Shown here in pieces: positions 27,094-35,634 of a stretch of 64,000 nucleotides of DNA. The notes beneath the pieces were generated by a model. That model was not told the origin of the DNA, searched no databases, and saw nothing but the letters and a program-made list of their open reading frames with translations. The stretch covers positions 62,492 to 126,491 of the forward strand of contig NZ_LPUX01000050.1 of NCBI RefSeq assembly GCF_001651865.1, in the 5' to 3' direction. Numbering within the stretch: position 1 is the first letter of the stretch; every line of letters starts with the position of its first letter. A program made the translations under genes and the position numbers. Origin of the DNA: Sinorhizobium glycinis (lineage in GTDB: Bacteria > Pseudomonadota > Alphaproteobacteria > Rhizobiales > Rhizobiaceae).

Positions 27094-27283
27094 TGGTGTT
27101 TGCGCGCGTATTTGGTATAAATAATTAAGCCATGTGTTTTGAAGTACCCGTTGAACAGTTCCGCACCGACAAAGCTGATGCCAACTGTGTCCTTCTTGCA
27201 CTAGGCCTAGGCGCAAATCGCCACTATTACTTGGAGTGTTGCCTTCGATAAACCATTCCGACTATTGAGGAAAGGACTACTTG

Positions 27284-27427
27284 ATGAGCAGAATTCTAAT
27301 CGTGATGATTGCGTTGCTTTCTGTCGCCGGCCTGACCGCTTGTGACACGATCGGCAAGGGCAAAGGAAAGGCTCCGCCGCCGGTCGCAGCAGAGCCGGCA
27401 GCCGAACCTGCTCCTGTTTTCAAATAA
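27284..27427 (+). CDS. Small lipoprotein, 47 residues
   Basis: Gene of 48 codons. ATG 27284 follows GAGGAAAGGA; stop TAA at 27425. The product has a hydrophobic signal and lipobox LTAC (C20), a short Gly-Lys stretch and a Pro/Ala/Glu tail (PPPVAAEPAAEPAPVF). It resembles the tiny entericidin-like or Pro-Ala-tail lipoproteins common in Rhizobiaceae. A hairpin 13 bases after the stop looks like its terminator, which supports a separate transcription unit. Confidence 0.72.
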   Translation: MSRILIVMIALLSVAGLTACDTIGKGKGKAPPPVAAEPAAEPAPVFK

Positions 27428-27439
27428 ACAGGTAAATTT

Positions 27440-27473
27440 GCCCCGTGGGAGGCTCCAAGCTCTCCCGCGGGGC
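27440..27473 (+). terminator. Hairpin after the 47-residue lipoprotein gene
   Basis: Stem GCCCCGTGGGAG / CTCCCGCGGGGC (12 pairs, one G-T), loop of 10 bases. The U-run is missing, so it may act with Rho or as an RNA 3' end stabiliser. Confidence 0.55.
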
Positions 27474-27581
27474 GCCTTCAGACCGAATCAGCCCCAGGCA
27501 GACGGTCAAAAACGCCACTGGTTGACACGAGCCGGCCCAAATTTTGTTAGAATAAGTTCGGCGACATAGCGAAGTGACGTG

Positions 27582-28169
27582 ATGACATTTGCAGTAAGCC
27601 GTATCCTCCCTGTGTTCTTGCTCGCATTCGCTGCAACAGCGTGCCAGACGCAAGACAAGAAGCCTCAGCCGGCATTCGTGTCGAGCAGCCACACGGGTGG
27701 GCCAGCCAAGCTACTATCCCAGACCCGAGAGCAAGGGTACTTCATCGAATTCCGCTCACGCTACGCGCTGAGCTACGGCCACACTTACGCAGTTTTCGGC
27801 CGCACCAATGCGGCGGGCGCGATGATCAACCCCGAGGTCGCCGGTCTTGCTCCGGCTACCAACGATGCCGCGCCCTATGTTCTTGGTCATTTTTTTCCGG
27901 TGCCGGCAGAGACTGGAGCGAGCGATGGCGACCTCGAAGAGGAATACAGGTCGGCAAGCTGGCGCGTCATGCTGACCGAGGCAGAATACAACAAGGTCGT
28001 CGTCTTCATACGCAAGCTGAAGGAAAAGTCGCGCGTCTGGCATGCGTCGGTCTACAACTGCAATGCCTTCGTGGCAGAGATTGCGCGCTCCATGGGGTAT
28101 AAGACCCCGGGCATCTGGCTAAGGCCGCAAGAATTCATTACAAGGCTTCGTGAGATGAATGGCGGTTAA
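27582..28169 (+). CDS. Conserved-looking lipoprotein with possible Cys/His site
   Basis: 195-residue envelope protein with a lipobox ATAC (about C21) after a hydrophobic signal. The mature part has a SYGHTYAVFGR strand with a histidine in its first half and YNCNAFVAEIAR with a cysteine and asparagine in its second half. That spacing recalls papain-like (NlpC/P60-type permuted) folds, but I cannot place it in a known family. ATG 27582 is preferred to the GTG at 27579. Stands alone after the small lipoprotein. Confidence 0.7.
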   Translation: MTFAVSRILPVFLLAFAATACQTQDKKPQPAFVSSSHTGGPAKLLSQTREQGYFIEFRSRYALSYGHTYAVFGRTNAAGAMINPEVAGLAPATNDAAPYVLGHFFPVPAETGASDGDLEEEYRSASWRVMLTEAEYNKVVVFIRKLKEKSRVWHASVYNCNAFVAEIARSMGYKTPGIWLRPQEFITRLREMNGG

Positions 28170-28246
28170 CGCGGTCGGCTAAAGCCCTCTCCGCTCGCCA
28201 TTGGCGCAATCGCAATTCGCAAAAAGCCTTGCAAGCTAGGGTGAGC

Positions 28247-28834
28247 ATGTCGATAGCTTCCGTCGGCCAGACTATTTGGGTGCTCGGCATCGTCGCCTGG
28301 TACTTCATTCGCCGTCCCTATGAGCGCCGTGCGAAGCGCGTCGAGATCGTCAGCAACCGTCGCTCGCGCTCCGAGACGATCGGGCTTTCTGCGGCTCTGC
28401 TTGGCCTCGGAATCATACCCGGGTTCTATGTGGTAACAGGCATCCCCGAGGCGGCAGATTATCCTGCACGGGCGTGGGCCGTGGCCGTCGGCGCCATCGT
28501 CTTCGCCGCTGCAATGTGGGTGTTTCGCAAGACCCATAAGGAACTTGGTCGCAACTGGTCCATCACCCTGGAGATTCGCGACAGACATGAGCTGATCAGC
28601 GGCGGGCCCTACGCGCTCGTGCGCCATCCGATGTACACTTCCTTCATGCTCATGGGCGTTGGACAGGCCTTCCTGCTGGCGAATTGGATCATGGGCCTCG
28701 CCGGGCTGGTGGGCTTCGCAATTCTGTTTTTTCTGAGGGTGGACGAGGAGGAGCGAATGATGCTGGAGACATTCGGCCCGCAATACCGCGCCTACATGGA
28801 AAAGACCAAGCGGATCATCCCCTATCTTTACTAG
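28247..28834 (+). CDS. Isoprenylcysteine methyltransferase-like membrane protein
   Basis: 195-residue inner-membrane protein with four or five helices. The C-terminal half has the ICMT/PEMT pattern: LISGGPYALVRHPMYTSFML (SAM-binding RHPxY), then EEERMMLETFGPQYRAYM. Such proteins methylate lipids or small molecules with SAM; bacteria lack prenylated CaaX targets, so the substrate is open. AGGGTGA precedes ATG 28247. It starts a close three-gene group with the orphan E2 domain and the SDR-SEC-C fusion, suggesting a shared lipid-related task. Confidence 0.85.
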   Translation: MSIASVGQTIWVLGIVAWYFIRRPYERRAKRVEIVSNRRSRSETIGLSAALLGLGIIPGFYVVTGIPEAADYPARAWAVAVGAIVFAAAMWVFRKTHKELGRNWSITLEIRDRHELISGGPYALVRHPMYTSFMLMGVGQAFLLANWIMGLAGLVGFAILFFLRVDEEERMMLETFGPQYRAYMEKTKRIIPYLY

Positions 28835-28844
28835 AGGTGCCCCG

Positions 28845-29627
28845 ATGCGTGGCCGAGCTCTCAAGCTTTCGGCGCCGCGGCGCCTCGTCGGCGATCTGAT
28901 GCGCTTTTCGATTCGTGTGCCGCGGGTAACCGTGCAGCGGCAAATGAACCTCGGTCCTTTGCTGGAAGCCCGAGCGGCACAGCAAAGCAAGCCTTCCTGG
29001 ACGGTGCTGTTCCTCAAGGGCTATGCGCTTCTGTCTCTCGAAACTCCCGAGTTGCGGCGGGCTTACGTCAAGCTGCCGAGACCACAGCTCTACGAATACC
29101 CGGAAAGCGTCGCGTCGATCGCCCACGAGCGCGACTTCGATGGCGAGCGGGCCGTGCTGCTAAGCCTGATCAAGAACCCGGAGCGTCGTCCGATCGCCGA
29201 AATCGCCGCCTTGATCGAGGCGGCCCGGACACGCCCCGTCATGGAGGTCAAGGAGTTCCGGCGCGCCCTGAAGATCGCCAAGCTGCCGGCGCCGATCCGC
29301 TGGCTGCTCATGTGGTTGGGGCTCAATCTCGGTCGCCCCCGCGGCCGTCATTTCGGAACCTTCCAGCTGTCGGTCTATTCGGGGCTCGGCGCCGAGTCCC
29401 TCAATCCGCTGACACCTCTGACGACGATCTTCAACTATGGCCCGATCGACGATCGGGGCATGGTGACTGTCCGCATCCACTACGATCACCGGGTCATGGA
29501 TGGCGCCAATGTGGCGCGCGCGTTGGAGCGATTCGAAAGAATTCTGAACGACGAAGTTGCCGCCGAGGTAACCGCGCTAGCGAAAACCGCTGCGCTTGCA
29601 GCAGCTGCCGCCCCAGGTGCGGCATGA
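28845..29627 (+). CDS. Orphan E2-type acyltransferase catalytic domain
   Basis: 260 residues matching only the catalytic domain of 2-oxoacid dehydrogenase E2 enzymes. The active-site motif HRVMDG is present (H215, D219, G220), with NYGPIDDRG before it. There is no lipoyl domain and no E1/E3-binding domain, so it cannot be an ordinary complex component; it might transfer acyl groups from CoA to another acceptor. It begins 10 bases after the methyltransferase and overlaps the SDR-SEC-C gene by 4 bases. The C-terminal tail is Ala-rich. Confidence 0.82.
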   Translation: MRGRALKLSAPRRLVGDLMRFSIRVPRVTVQRQMNLGPLLEARAAQQSKPSWTVLFLKGYALLSLETPELRRAYVKLPRPQLYEYPESVASIAHERDFDGERAVLLSLIKNPERRPIAEIAALIEAARTRPVMEVKEFRRALKIAKLPAPIRWLLMWLGLNLGRPRGRHFGTFQLSVYSGLGAESLNPLTPLTTIFNYGPIDDRGMVTVRIHYDHRVMDGANVARALERFERILNDEVAAEVTALAKTAALAAAAAPGAA

Positions 29628-30511
29628 CGGCGCAAACGGAGCTCCGGCCGGCCGTCGTCGTTGTGGGCGGTTCACGCGGCATCGGCAAGGCGATTGCCGA
29701 GGTTGCCGTCAGGGACGGCGCAGCCATTGTTCTGGTAGCCCGTTCGCCCGACGGCCTCGCGGCCGCCGCCGCCGATATGCTGAAGGCCGGTGGCGAGGCC
29801 TTCAGCGTCGCCTTGGATCTCTTGGCGGGCGATGCAGCGCGCCAGCTCGAGTCATTCCTGTCCGCCAACGGGCTGTTCTGCGATGTCCTGGTCAACAGCG
29901 CCGGCTATGGCCTTCGCGGCAGTGCAACGCTGCTGCCCGTCGCTGACCAGCTCGGCATCGTCGATCTGAACATGCGTGCCCTCACCGATCTTACGCTTCG
30001 CTTTCTGCCCGGCATGGTGGCGCGCGGCCGCGGCGGCGTCATCAATCTCGGTTCCGTCGCGAGCTTTACGCCGGGCCCGTATATGGCTCTGTACTATGCC
30101 AGCAAGGGCTTCGTTCGTTCGTTTTCGGAGGCTCTTCACCAGGAACTTCATCGCACCGGCGTGACCGTGACCTGCGTCGCCCCGGGACCGGTATCGACCG
30201 AGTTCCTCGAACGATCGGGCGCAAACAGGGCGGCGCTCTTCAAGGTCCTGCCGAAAGTCGATTCCCACTATGTCGCCGAATGCGCCTGGCGCGGTTTCAA
30301 ATCCGGTCGTCGGCTCGTCATCCCGGGTGTCTCGGCCAAGCTCGCGATCCTTGTCGCTGCCCTGTTGCCTTCGGCGGTCTTGCTGCCATTGATCGGCCGC
30401 CTGCAGCGCCGGAGCAATGATCCCTGTCCTTGTGGATCCGGCAAGACATACAAGACATGCCACGGCGCGCGCCAGCGCAACATGGACCGGGTGGTCTCCA
30501 AGCGCGGCTAG
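29624..30511 (+). CDS. SDR dehydrogenase fused to a C-terminal SEC-C zinc motif
   Basis: 295 residues. The SDR core has GGSRGIG (15-21), an NSAG motif and Y157-x3-K161, so it should be an active NAD(P)-dependent oxidoreductase. After a hydrophobic stretch (about 232-256) the protein ends with NDPCPCGSGKTYKTCHG, a complete SEC-C zinc-binding motif (C268, C270, C279, H280), best known at the end of SecA. I do not recall this fusion as usual. The start overlaps the E2-like gene (ATGA). The hydrophobic segment suggests membrane contact; the zinc tail may bind protein or ribosome. Confidence 0.87.
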   Translation: MTAQTELRPAVVVVGGSRGIGKAIAEVAVRDGAAIVLVARSPDGLAAAAADMLKAGGEAFSVALDLLAGDAARQLESFLSANGLFCDVLVNSAGYGLRGSATLLPVADQLGIVDLNMRALTDLTLRFLPGMVARGRGGVINLGSVASFTPGPYMALYYASKGFVRSFSEALHQELHRTGVTVTCVAPGPVSTEFLERSGANRAALFKVLPKVDSHYVAECAWRGFKSGRRLVIPGVSAKLAILVAALLPSAVLLPLIGRLQRRSNDPCPCGSGKTYKTCHGARQRNMDRVVSKRG

Positions 30512-30730
30512 CTTGCGCTCAATAGGGGCAAGTACCGCGCCGAAGGCGGCCACCCAAAGTCACGAGATTGTGACTGTTTCGCAATAAAGTTGCAAAAGCG
30601 GGCGCAAATTCCTGAATTTATTGAATAGTGCTCTGGGAATCCCTCCAAGCTGCCCCTTGTAAGCCGAAGGTGGTGCTTATCAAAGCCATCAGGCCTATGC
30701 TTTCGTGAAGAAAAGCTCATGGAGGCTCCC

Positions 30731-31147
30731 ATGACACGAGTGGTCTCCGTCGCTCTTTGCCTGGTGCTCGCGCTTGGCGTGGACCGAGCGCTGGCAGACC
30801 CTGTCGATATCGCGAGGTCGGTCATTCGGGCCCAGATCCAGGCTTTTCTGGAAGACGACGCGGAAACTGCCTACTCCTTCGCCTCCCCCGGAATCAGGGA
30901 AAAATTTCCGGACCAAGGGGTGTTTTTCGAGATGGTCAAGAAGAGCTACCAGCACCTGTATCGCCCGGGCAATTTCGCCTTCGGGCGGTCGAAGCTGGTG
31001 GGCGACGAAGTGATCCAGGAGGTGCTGATCTCCGGATCGGACGGCAAGGACTGGACGGCGATCTATGAACTCGTGCCGCAGCCGGATGGCAGCTACAAGA
31101 TCAATGGCGTGGTGATGGTGCAGACCGCGCCTGGTCCCGCCCTCTGA
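30731..31147 (+). CDS. DUF4864 exported protein
   Basis: 138 residues with a Sec signal (cleavage probably after ALA, residue 22) and a DUF4864 domain: repeated VIRAQIQAFLEDDAETAYSFASPGI start and YRPGNFAFG middle. Periplasmic, function unknown; members resemble the cystatin/NTF2-like fold by pattern. Start ATG 30731 follows GGAGG. Convergent with tgt, 20 bases apart. A motif ACTGTTTCGCAATAAA upstream at 30573 is shared with the YrbL-like gene's leader. Confidence 0.78.
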   Translation: MTRVVSVALCLVLALGVDRALADPVDIARSVIRAQIQAFLEDDAETAYSFASPGIREKFPDQGVFFEMVKKSYQHLYRPGNFAFGRSKLVGDEVIQEVLISGSDGKDWTAIYELVPQPDGSYKINGVVMVQTAPGPAL

Positions 31148-31167
31148 CGATGTTCGGCTCGTCCGAC

Positions 31168-32298
31168 TTACACGGGCGGAAGATCGCCGCGCTGCCAGCC
31201 GTCCTGGGTTTCTGCCATGAAGTCGGCGTAGCGCCCCTTCTCGATCGCGTTGCGGATGCCGGCCATCAGTTCCTGGTAATAGGCGAGATTGTTCCAGCTC
31301 AGGAGCATGCCGCCGAGCGATTCGTTGGAACGAATCAGATGGTGCAGGTAGGCGCGCGAGTAATCCCGCGCCGCCGGGCACGAGGACTGTTCATCGAGCG
31401 GCCGCATGTCTTCGGCATGACGCGCATTGCGCAGATTGATCCGGCCATAGCGCGTGAAGGCCAGGCCATGGCGGCCGGAGCGCGTCGGCATGACGCAATC
31501 GAACATGTCGATCCCGTGCGCGACCGACTTCAGGATATCGTCCGGCGTTCCGACCCCCATCAGGTAGCGCGGCTTCTCCGCAGGCAGGACGGGGCAAGTG
31601 ACGTCGAGCATGTCAAGCATCACCTCCTGTGGCTCGCCGACGGCGAGACCGCCGACCGCATAGCCCTTGAGGTCGAGCTCCTTGAGCGCGAGGGCGGAAC
31701 GTTCGCGCAGTTTCGGAATGTCGCCGCCCTGCACGATCCCGAACATCGCCTTGCCTGGCTGATTGCCGAACGCGACCTTGCAGCGCTCCGCCCAGCGTAT
31801 CGACATTTCCATTGCGCGCTCGATTTCGCCCGGCTCGGCCGGCAATGCGACGCATTCGTCGAGCTGCATCTGTATGTCGCTGTCGAGCAGTCCCTGGATC
31901 TCGATCGAGCGTTCCGGCGACATGTGATAAAGCGCGCCGTCGACATGGCTCTTGAAGGTCACGCCCTGTTCGTTGAGCTTGCGCAGGCTCGAGAGCGACA
32001 TGACCTGGAAGCCGCCGCTGTCCGTCAGGATCGGCCGCTCCCAGCGGATGAAATTGTGCAAGCCGCCGAGGCGAGCGACGCGCTCCGGACCGGGACGCAG
32101 CATCAGGTGATAGGTGTTGCCGAGGATGATGTCGGCGCCCAGATCCCGTACCTGGTCGAGATACATTGCCTTGACCGTGCCGACCGTTCCGACAGGCATG
32201 AACGCCGGCGTGCGGATCGTTCCGCGCGGGGTCGAGACCTCGCCGCGGCGCGCCTTGCCGTCAGTCGCAAGCAGCTTGAATTGAAACGTTTCGGTCAT
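31168..32298 (-). CDS. tgt: Queuine/preQ1 tRNA-guanine transglycosylase with eroded zinc site
   Basis: Exchanges guanine-34 for preQ1 in tRNAs with GUN anticodons. 376 residues. Substrate and catalytic segments are intact: [12 protein letters not shown] near residue 90, [23 protein letters not shown] (nucleophile Asp). The zinc ligands, usually CxCxxC plus His, read SSCPAAR before [10 protein letters not shown]: only the middle cysteine remains, though the His is kept. Last gene of the coaD-ppi-ppi-queA-tgt operon; overlaps queA by 4 bases, which fixes its start. Confidence 0.93.
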   Translation of the reverse strand: MTETFQFKLLATDGKARRGEVSTPRGTIRTPAFMPVGTVGTVKAMYLDQVRDLGADIILGNTYHLMLRPGPERVARLGGLHNFIRWERPILTDSGGFQVMSLSSLRKLNEQGVTFKSHVDGALYHMSPERSIEIQGLLDSDIQMQLDECVALPAEPGEIERAMEMSIRWAERCKVAFGNQPGKAMFGIVQGGDIPKLRERSALALKELDLKGYAVGGLAVGEPQEVMLDMLDVTCPVLPAEKPRYLMGVGTPDDILKSVAHGIDMFDCVMPTRSGRHGLAFTRYGRINLRNARHAEDMRPLDEQSSCPAARDYSRAYLHHLIRSNESLGGMLLSWNNLAYYQELMAGIRNAIEKGRYADFMAETQDGWQRGDLPPV

Positions 32299-33380
32299 TG
32301 TTCTTTCCGGAAGAGCAGGCTTGCATCGCCATAGGAATAGAAGCGGTAGCCGGCTGCGATCGCATGGGCATAGGCGGCACGCATCGTTTCCAACCCGGCA
32401 AAGGCAGACACCAGCATGAACAAAGTCGATTTCGGCAGGTGGAAATTGGTCATCAGCATGTCCACGGCGCGGAAGCGGTAGCCTGGGGTGATGAAAATCC
32501 CAGTCGGTCCCGACCAGGGACGGACCTTGCCCTCCTCCGTCGCAGCGCTTTCGATCAGCCGCAGCGACGTCGTACCGACGCAGACGATGCGTCCGCCGCG
32601 CGCCCGAACCGCATTGAGCCTTTCGGCGGTCGCGGCGTCCACATGACCGATTTCCTCGTGCATCACATGATCGTTGGTATCGTCGGCCTTGACTGGCAGG
32701 AAGGTTCCCGCCCCGACATGAAGCGTAACGAAGTGGCGCTCGATACCGGCCTCGTCAAGCTTGCCAAACAGGCGATCGGTGAAGTGCAGGCCCGCCGTCG
32801 GCGCCGCGACCGCCCCTTCCTCGCGCGCATAGACCGTTTGATAGTCGGTCCGATCGCGCGCATCCTCAGGGCGCTTGGAAGCGATATAGGGCGGCAGCGG
32901 AATGTGGCCCACTGACATGATCGCCTCGTCGAGCACCGGGCCTGAAAGATCGAAGCGAAGAGTGACCTCGCCTGCCTCGCCCTTGTCTTCAACGGTCGCA
33001 TCGAGAGCGCCGAGCAGGCAGGCATTTTCGCCGTGGCCGAAGCTGATCCTGTCACCTGGCTTCAGCCGCCGAGCCGGCCGGGCGAACGCCTTCCAGCGGT
33101 CGGAGGCGACGCGCATGTGCAGCGTCAGCGAAACCTGTGTCGAAACATCCTCGCCGCGCCGGCGAATGCCCTCGAGCTGGGCCGGAATGACCTTCGTATC
33201 GTTGAAGACGAGCGCGTCTCCAGGTTTCAGGAACGAAGGCAGGTCGAGCACGCCGTAATCGCCGAGGACCCGTTCCGCTTCGGGCTGGACGACGAGCATG
33301 CGGGCACTGTCGCGGGGGCTCGCTGGCCTCAGCGCAATGGAACTCTCCGGCAGGTCGAAATCGAACAGGTCTACGCGCAT
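32295..33380 (-). CDS. queA: S-adenosylmethionine:tRNA ribosyltransferase-isomerase
   Basis: Adds the cyclopentene ring precursor (from SAM) to preQ1-tRNA, the step after Tgt in queuosine synthesis. 361 residues. Hallmarks: [22 protein letters not shown] at the N-terminus, [13 protein letters not shown], and GLHFTDRL and [10 protein letters not shown]. The open frame extends far upstream, but ATG 33380 is where homology starts. Overlaps tgt by 4 bases; 74 bases from ppiB. Confidence 0.95.
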   Translation of the reverse strand: MRVDLFDFDLPESSIALRPASPRDSARMLVVQPEAERVLGDYGVLDLPSFLKPGDALVFNDTKVIPAQLEGIRRRGEDVSTQVSLTLHMRVASDRWKAFARPARRLKPGDRISFGHGENACLLGALDATVEDKGEAGEVTLRFDLSGPVLDEAIMSVGHIPLPPYIASKRPEDARDRTDYQTVYAREEGAVAAPTAGLHFTDRLFGKLDEAGIERHFVTLHVGAGTFLPVKADDTNDHVMHEEIGHVDAATAERLNAVRARGGRIVCVGTTSLRLIESAATEEGKVRPWSGPTGIFITPGYRFRAVDMLMTNFHLPKSTLFMLVSAFAGLETMRAAYAHAIAAGYRFYSYGDASLLFRKEQ

Positions 33381-33454
33381 CAGGTGTCGGACAAAGGCAA
33401 ACCCGACCCGGTGGCTTACGCGCGACCCGGGGCGGGTCTGTGCATTAGCGCAAA

Positions 33455-33964
33455 TCAGTCGTCGGCGGCAACCCGCATGGAGACGATCGAGTCGGGATCG
33501 CGCACTGGCTCGCCCCGCTTGATCTTGTCGATGTTTTCCATGCCCTCGATGACCTGACCCCAGACGGAATACTGCTTGTTGAGCCAAGGAGCGTCGGTAA
33601 AGCAGATGAAGAACTGCGAATTCGCCGAATTCGGCATCTGGCTGCGGGCCATCGAGCAGGTGCCGCGCACATGGGCGATCTCGGAGAACTCGGCCTTGAG
33701 GTCCGGTTTGGATGACCCGCCCATGCCGGCGCGCGCCGGATTGAAGTGCTCGCCGCCGGTCTTGCCGTACTGGACGTCGCCGGTCTGTGCCATGAAGTCC
33801 TCGATCACGCGATGGAAGACAACGCCGTCATAAGCGCCTTCGCGTGAGAGTTCCTTGATGCGGGCGACATGGCCCGGAGCCGCGTCCGGCAGAAGCTCGA
33901 TCACCACCCTGCCCTTGGTGGTTTCCATGATGATCGTGTTTTCCGGATCCTTGATCTCGGCCAT
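33455..33964 (-). CDS. ppiB: Cytoplasmic cyclophilin peptidyl-prolyl isomerase
   Basis: Cis-trans isomerase of prolyl bonds; 169 residues, no signal peptide, so cytoplasmic. Cyclophilin motifs: [18 protein letters not shown] with the catalytic Arg, [15 protein letters not shown], and [22 protein letters not shown]. Paralogue of the adjacent exported cyclophilin. Part of the conserved rhizobial coaD-ppi-ppi-queA-tgt operon. The symbol reflects location rather than proven orthology to enteric ppiB. Confidence 0.93.
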   Translation of the reverse strand: MAEIKDPENTIIMETTKGRVVIELLPDAAPGHVARIKELSREGAYDGVVFHRVIEDFMAQTGDVQYGKTGGEHFNPARAGMGGSSKPDLKAEFSEIAHVRGTCSMARSQMPNSANSQFFICFTDAPWLNKQYSVWGQVIEGMENIDKIKRGEPVRDPDSIVSMRVAADD

Positions 33965-33987
33965 GATTTTTCTCCTTCTGTCTGATC

Positions 33988-34560
33988 CTATTTGCCGACC
34001 TTGACGCTGATCATGCGGTCAGGGTCCGTGACGGCGCCGTTGTTGGCGTCGTCGCCAAGCTTGATCTTGTCGATATTCTCCATGCCTTCGACGACCTTGC
34101 CGACAACCGTATATTGTCCGTTGAGGAAGTCGCCTGGAGCGAACATGATGAAGAACTGCGAGTTGGCGCTGTTCGGGTCCTGCGAGCGTGCCATGCCGAC
34201 GGTGCCGCGCTCGAAGGGAACCTCCGAGAACTCGGCCGGCAGATCAGGCTTCGATGACCCGCCCGTGCCGGCAAGCTCCGGCTGAAAGCCCTGTTTCATG
34301 TCGCCATACTGCACGTCGCCGGTCTGTGCCATGAAGCCCTTGATCACCCGATGGAAGGCAACATTGTCATACTCGCCTGCGGCAGCCAGTTCCTTGATCT
34401 GCTGGACGTGCTTCGGCGCGATGTCCGGACGCAGCTCGACGACGACCGGGCCGTCCTTGAGTTCGATCGTCAAGGTGTTGTCGCTCGACTGCGCCTGGGC
34501 GCCTCCCGTGAAGGTGGCGAGCGCGAGGGACCCTGCAAGGGCCAGTTGGAGGATTTTCAT
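33988..34560 (-). CDS. ppiA: Periplasmic cyclophilin peptidyl-prolyl isomerase
   Basis: 190 residues with a Sec signal peptide (cleavage after AQA, about residue 23) and a full cyclophilin domain: [34 protein letters not shown] and NSQFFIMFAPGDFLNGQYTV. Assists folding of secreted proteins. Together with the cytoplasmic copy 23 bases downstream it is a tandem duplication with split compartments. Second gene after coaD. Confidence 0.94.
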   Translation of the reverse strand: MKILQLALAGSLALATFTGGAQAQSSDNTLTIELKDGPVVVELRPDIAPKHVQQIKELAAAGEYDNVAFHRVIKGFMAQTGDVQYGDMKQGFQPELAGTGGSSKPDLPAEFSEVPFERGTVGMARSQDPNSANSQFFIMFAPGDFLNGQYTVVGKVVEGMENIDKIKLGDDANNGAVTDPDRMISVKVGK

Positions 34561-34584
34561 GCGTTCTCCTTGCGTGGTGAAAGC

Positions 34585-35079
34585 TCAGGCCTTGTGCTTC
34601 GCCTGCAGCGCCTGAAAGACCGCCCTGGGAACAAAGGCGCTGACATCGCCGCCCATGGCTGCGATCTGCCGGACCAATGTGGCCGTAATGGGCCGCGAGG
34701 CGGTTCCCGCCGGCAGAAACAGGGTCTGGATATCCGGCGCCATTTGCCGGTTCATGCCGGCCATCTGCATCTCGTAATCGAGGTCCGTGCCGTCCCGCAA
34801 TCCGCGCACAAGTAGGCTCGCACCATGCCGACGGGCCGCATCCACGACCAGATTGTCGAAAGAGACCACGGCGATATCCCCTGCCCTTTCCGGCAGGAAT
34901 TCACTGAGCGAGCGGCGGATCAGGTCTGCGCGCTCGTCGAATGAAAAGAGCGGCGTCTTTCCCGGATGAATGCCGATCGCGACGATCACCTTCGAGGCTA
35001 TGTTGAGCGCCTGAACGAGAACATCAAGGTGCCCGTTTGTCATCGGATCGAAGGAGCCGGGATAGAAAGCCGTGGTCAT
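34585..35079 (-). CDS. coaD: Phosphopantetheine adenylyltransferase
   Basis: Fourth step of coenzyme A synthesis (4'-phosphopantetheine + ATP to dephospho-CoA). 164 residues. Nucleotidyltransferase motif [12 protein letters not shown] near the N-terminus; [20 protein letters not shown]; the C-terminal ITATLVR replaces the usual SSSLVR, as I believe is common in rhizobia. The frame stays open upstream to 35133, but ATG 35079 matches the family start. First gene of the operon through tgt. Confidence 0.95.
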   Translation of the reverse strand: MTTAFYPGSFDPMTNGHLDVLVQALNIASKVIVAIGIHPGKTPLFSFDERADLIRRSLSEFLPERAGDIAVVSFDNLVVDAARRHGASLLVRGLRDGTDLDYEMQMAGMNRQMAPDIQTLFLPAGTASRPITATLVRQIAAMGGDVSAFVPRAVFQALQAKHKA

Positions 35080-35307
35080 CGCACCTGTTTCCGTTGGGTG
35101 ATGCCTTTTGTCACGGACCGCGGCGGACCGCAAGGGTAAGGCGATCCGCCGGGCCCTGTTCCACCGGAAACAGCAGCGCCGAGAGAATGAATGCTAAATG
35201 AATGCAACGTTCAAACTGGTTTCACACCGGAAGTTGTAGCCTGAAACAACAAGTGAATGGAACTTTTCTAGATAGCGTGCCGTTGTAGCAGCTGAAAGGA
35301 GACGGCC

Positions 35308-35439
35308 ATGGGACTTGCTCTGTTTTCGATGGCAATGTTTTTCGCGATGATTTTTGCGACGATCCATGCGCTTCGCAGCGAGGCTCGTGACCGCGTCACC
35401 GTCCTGTCGGCAGCAACGGATGGGCTGAGGAGAAAATGA
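35308..35439 (+). CDS. Small single-helix membrane protein, 43 residues
   Basis: Short gene starting ATG 35308 with a strong AAAGGAGA site 5 bases before it and ending TGA at 35437. One N-terminal helix rich in Met, Phe and Ala (residues about 3-21: LALFSMAMFFAMIFATIHAL), then a charged tail. No known family. Located between divergent coaD and the convergent MATE gene. Codon use fits the host. Confidence 0.58.
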   Translation: MGLALFSMAMFFAMIFATIHALRSEARDRVTVLSAATDGLRRK

Positions 35440-35634
35440 CGGCGGCTGCAGCAGTGATTGCGTCGCCGTCGCTTTTGAAATGAATGCCTCCAGGAAACTT
35501 CTGCGAGGAAGTTTCACCAGCGGTCTCATTTCTTCCCCTGGTGGGGCCGCTCATTACGAGCCGGACGGCATCCCCTGCCCGTCCGGCTATTCTTTTGGCG
35601 GGCCTGTTCGCGTATTGCATCGATCGCCGCGCAA

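Noticed and set aside
31150-32334. 394-codon plus-strand frame opposite tgt
   Set aside because: It mirrors the certain tgt gene, has no ribosome-binding site and no recognisable domain.
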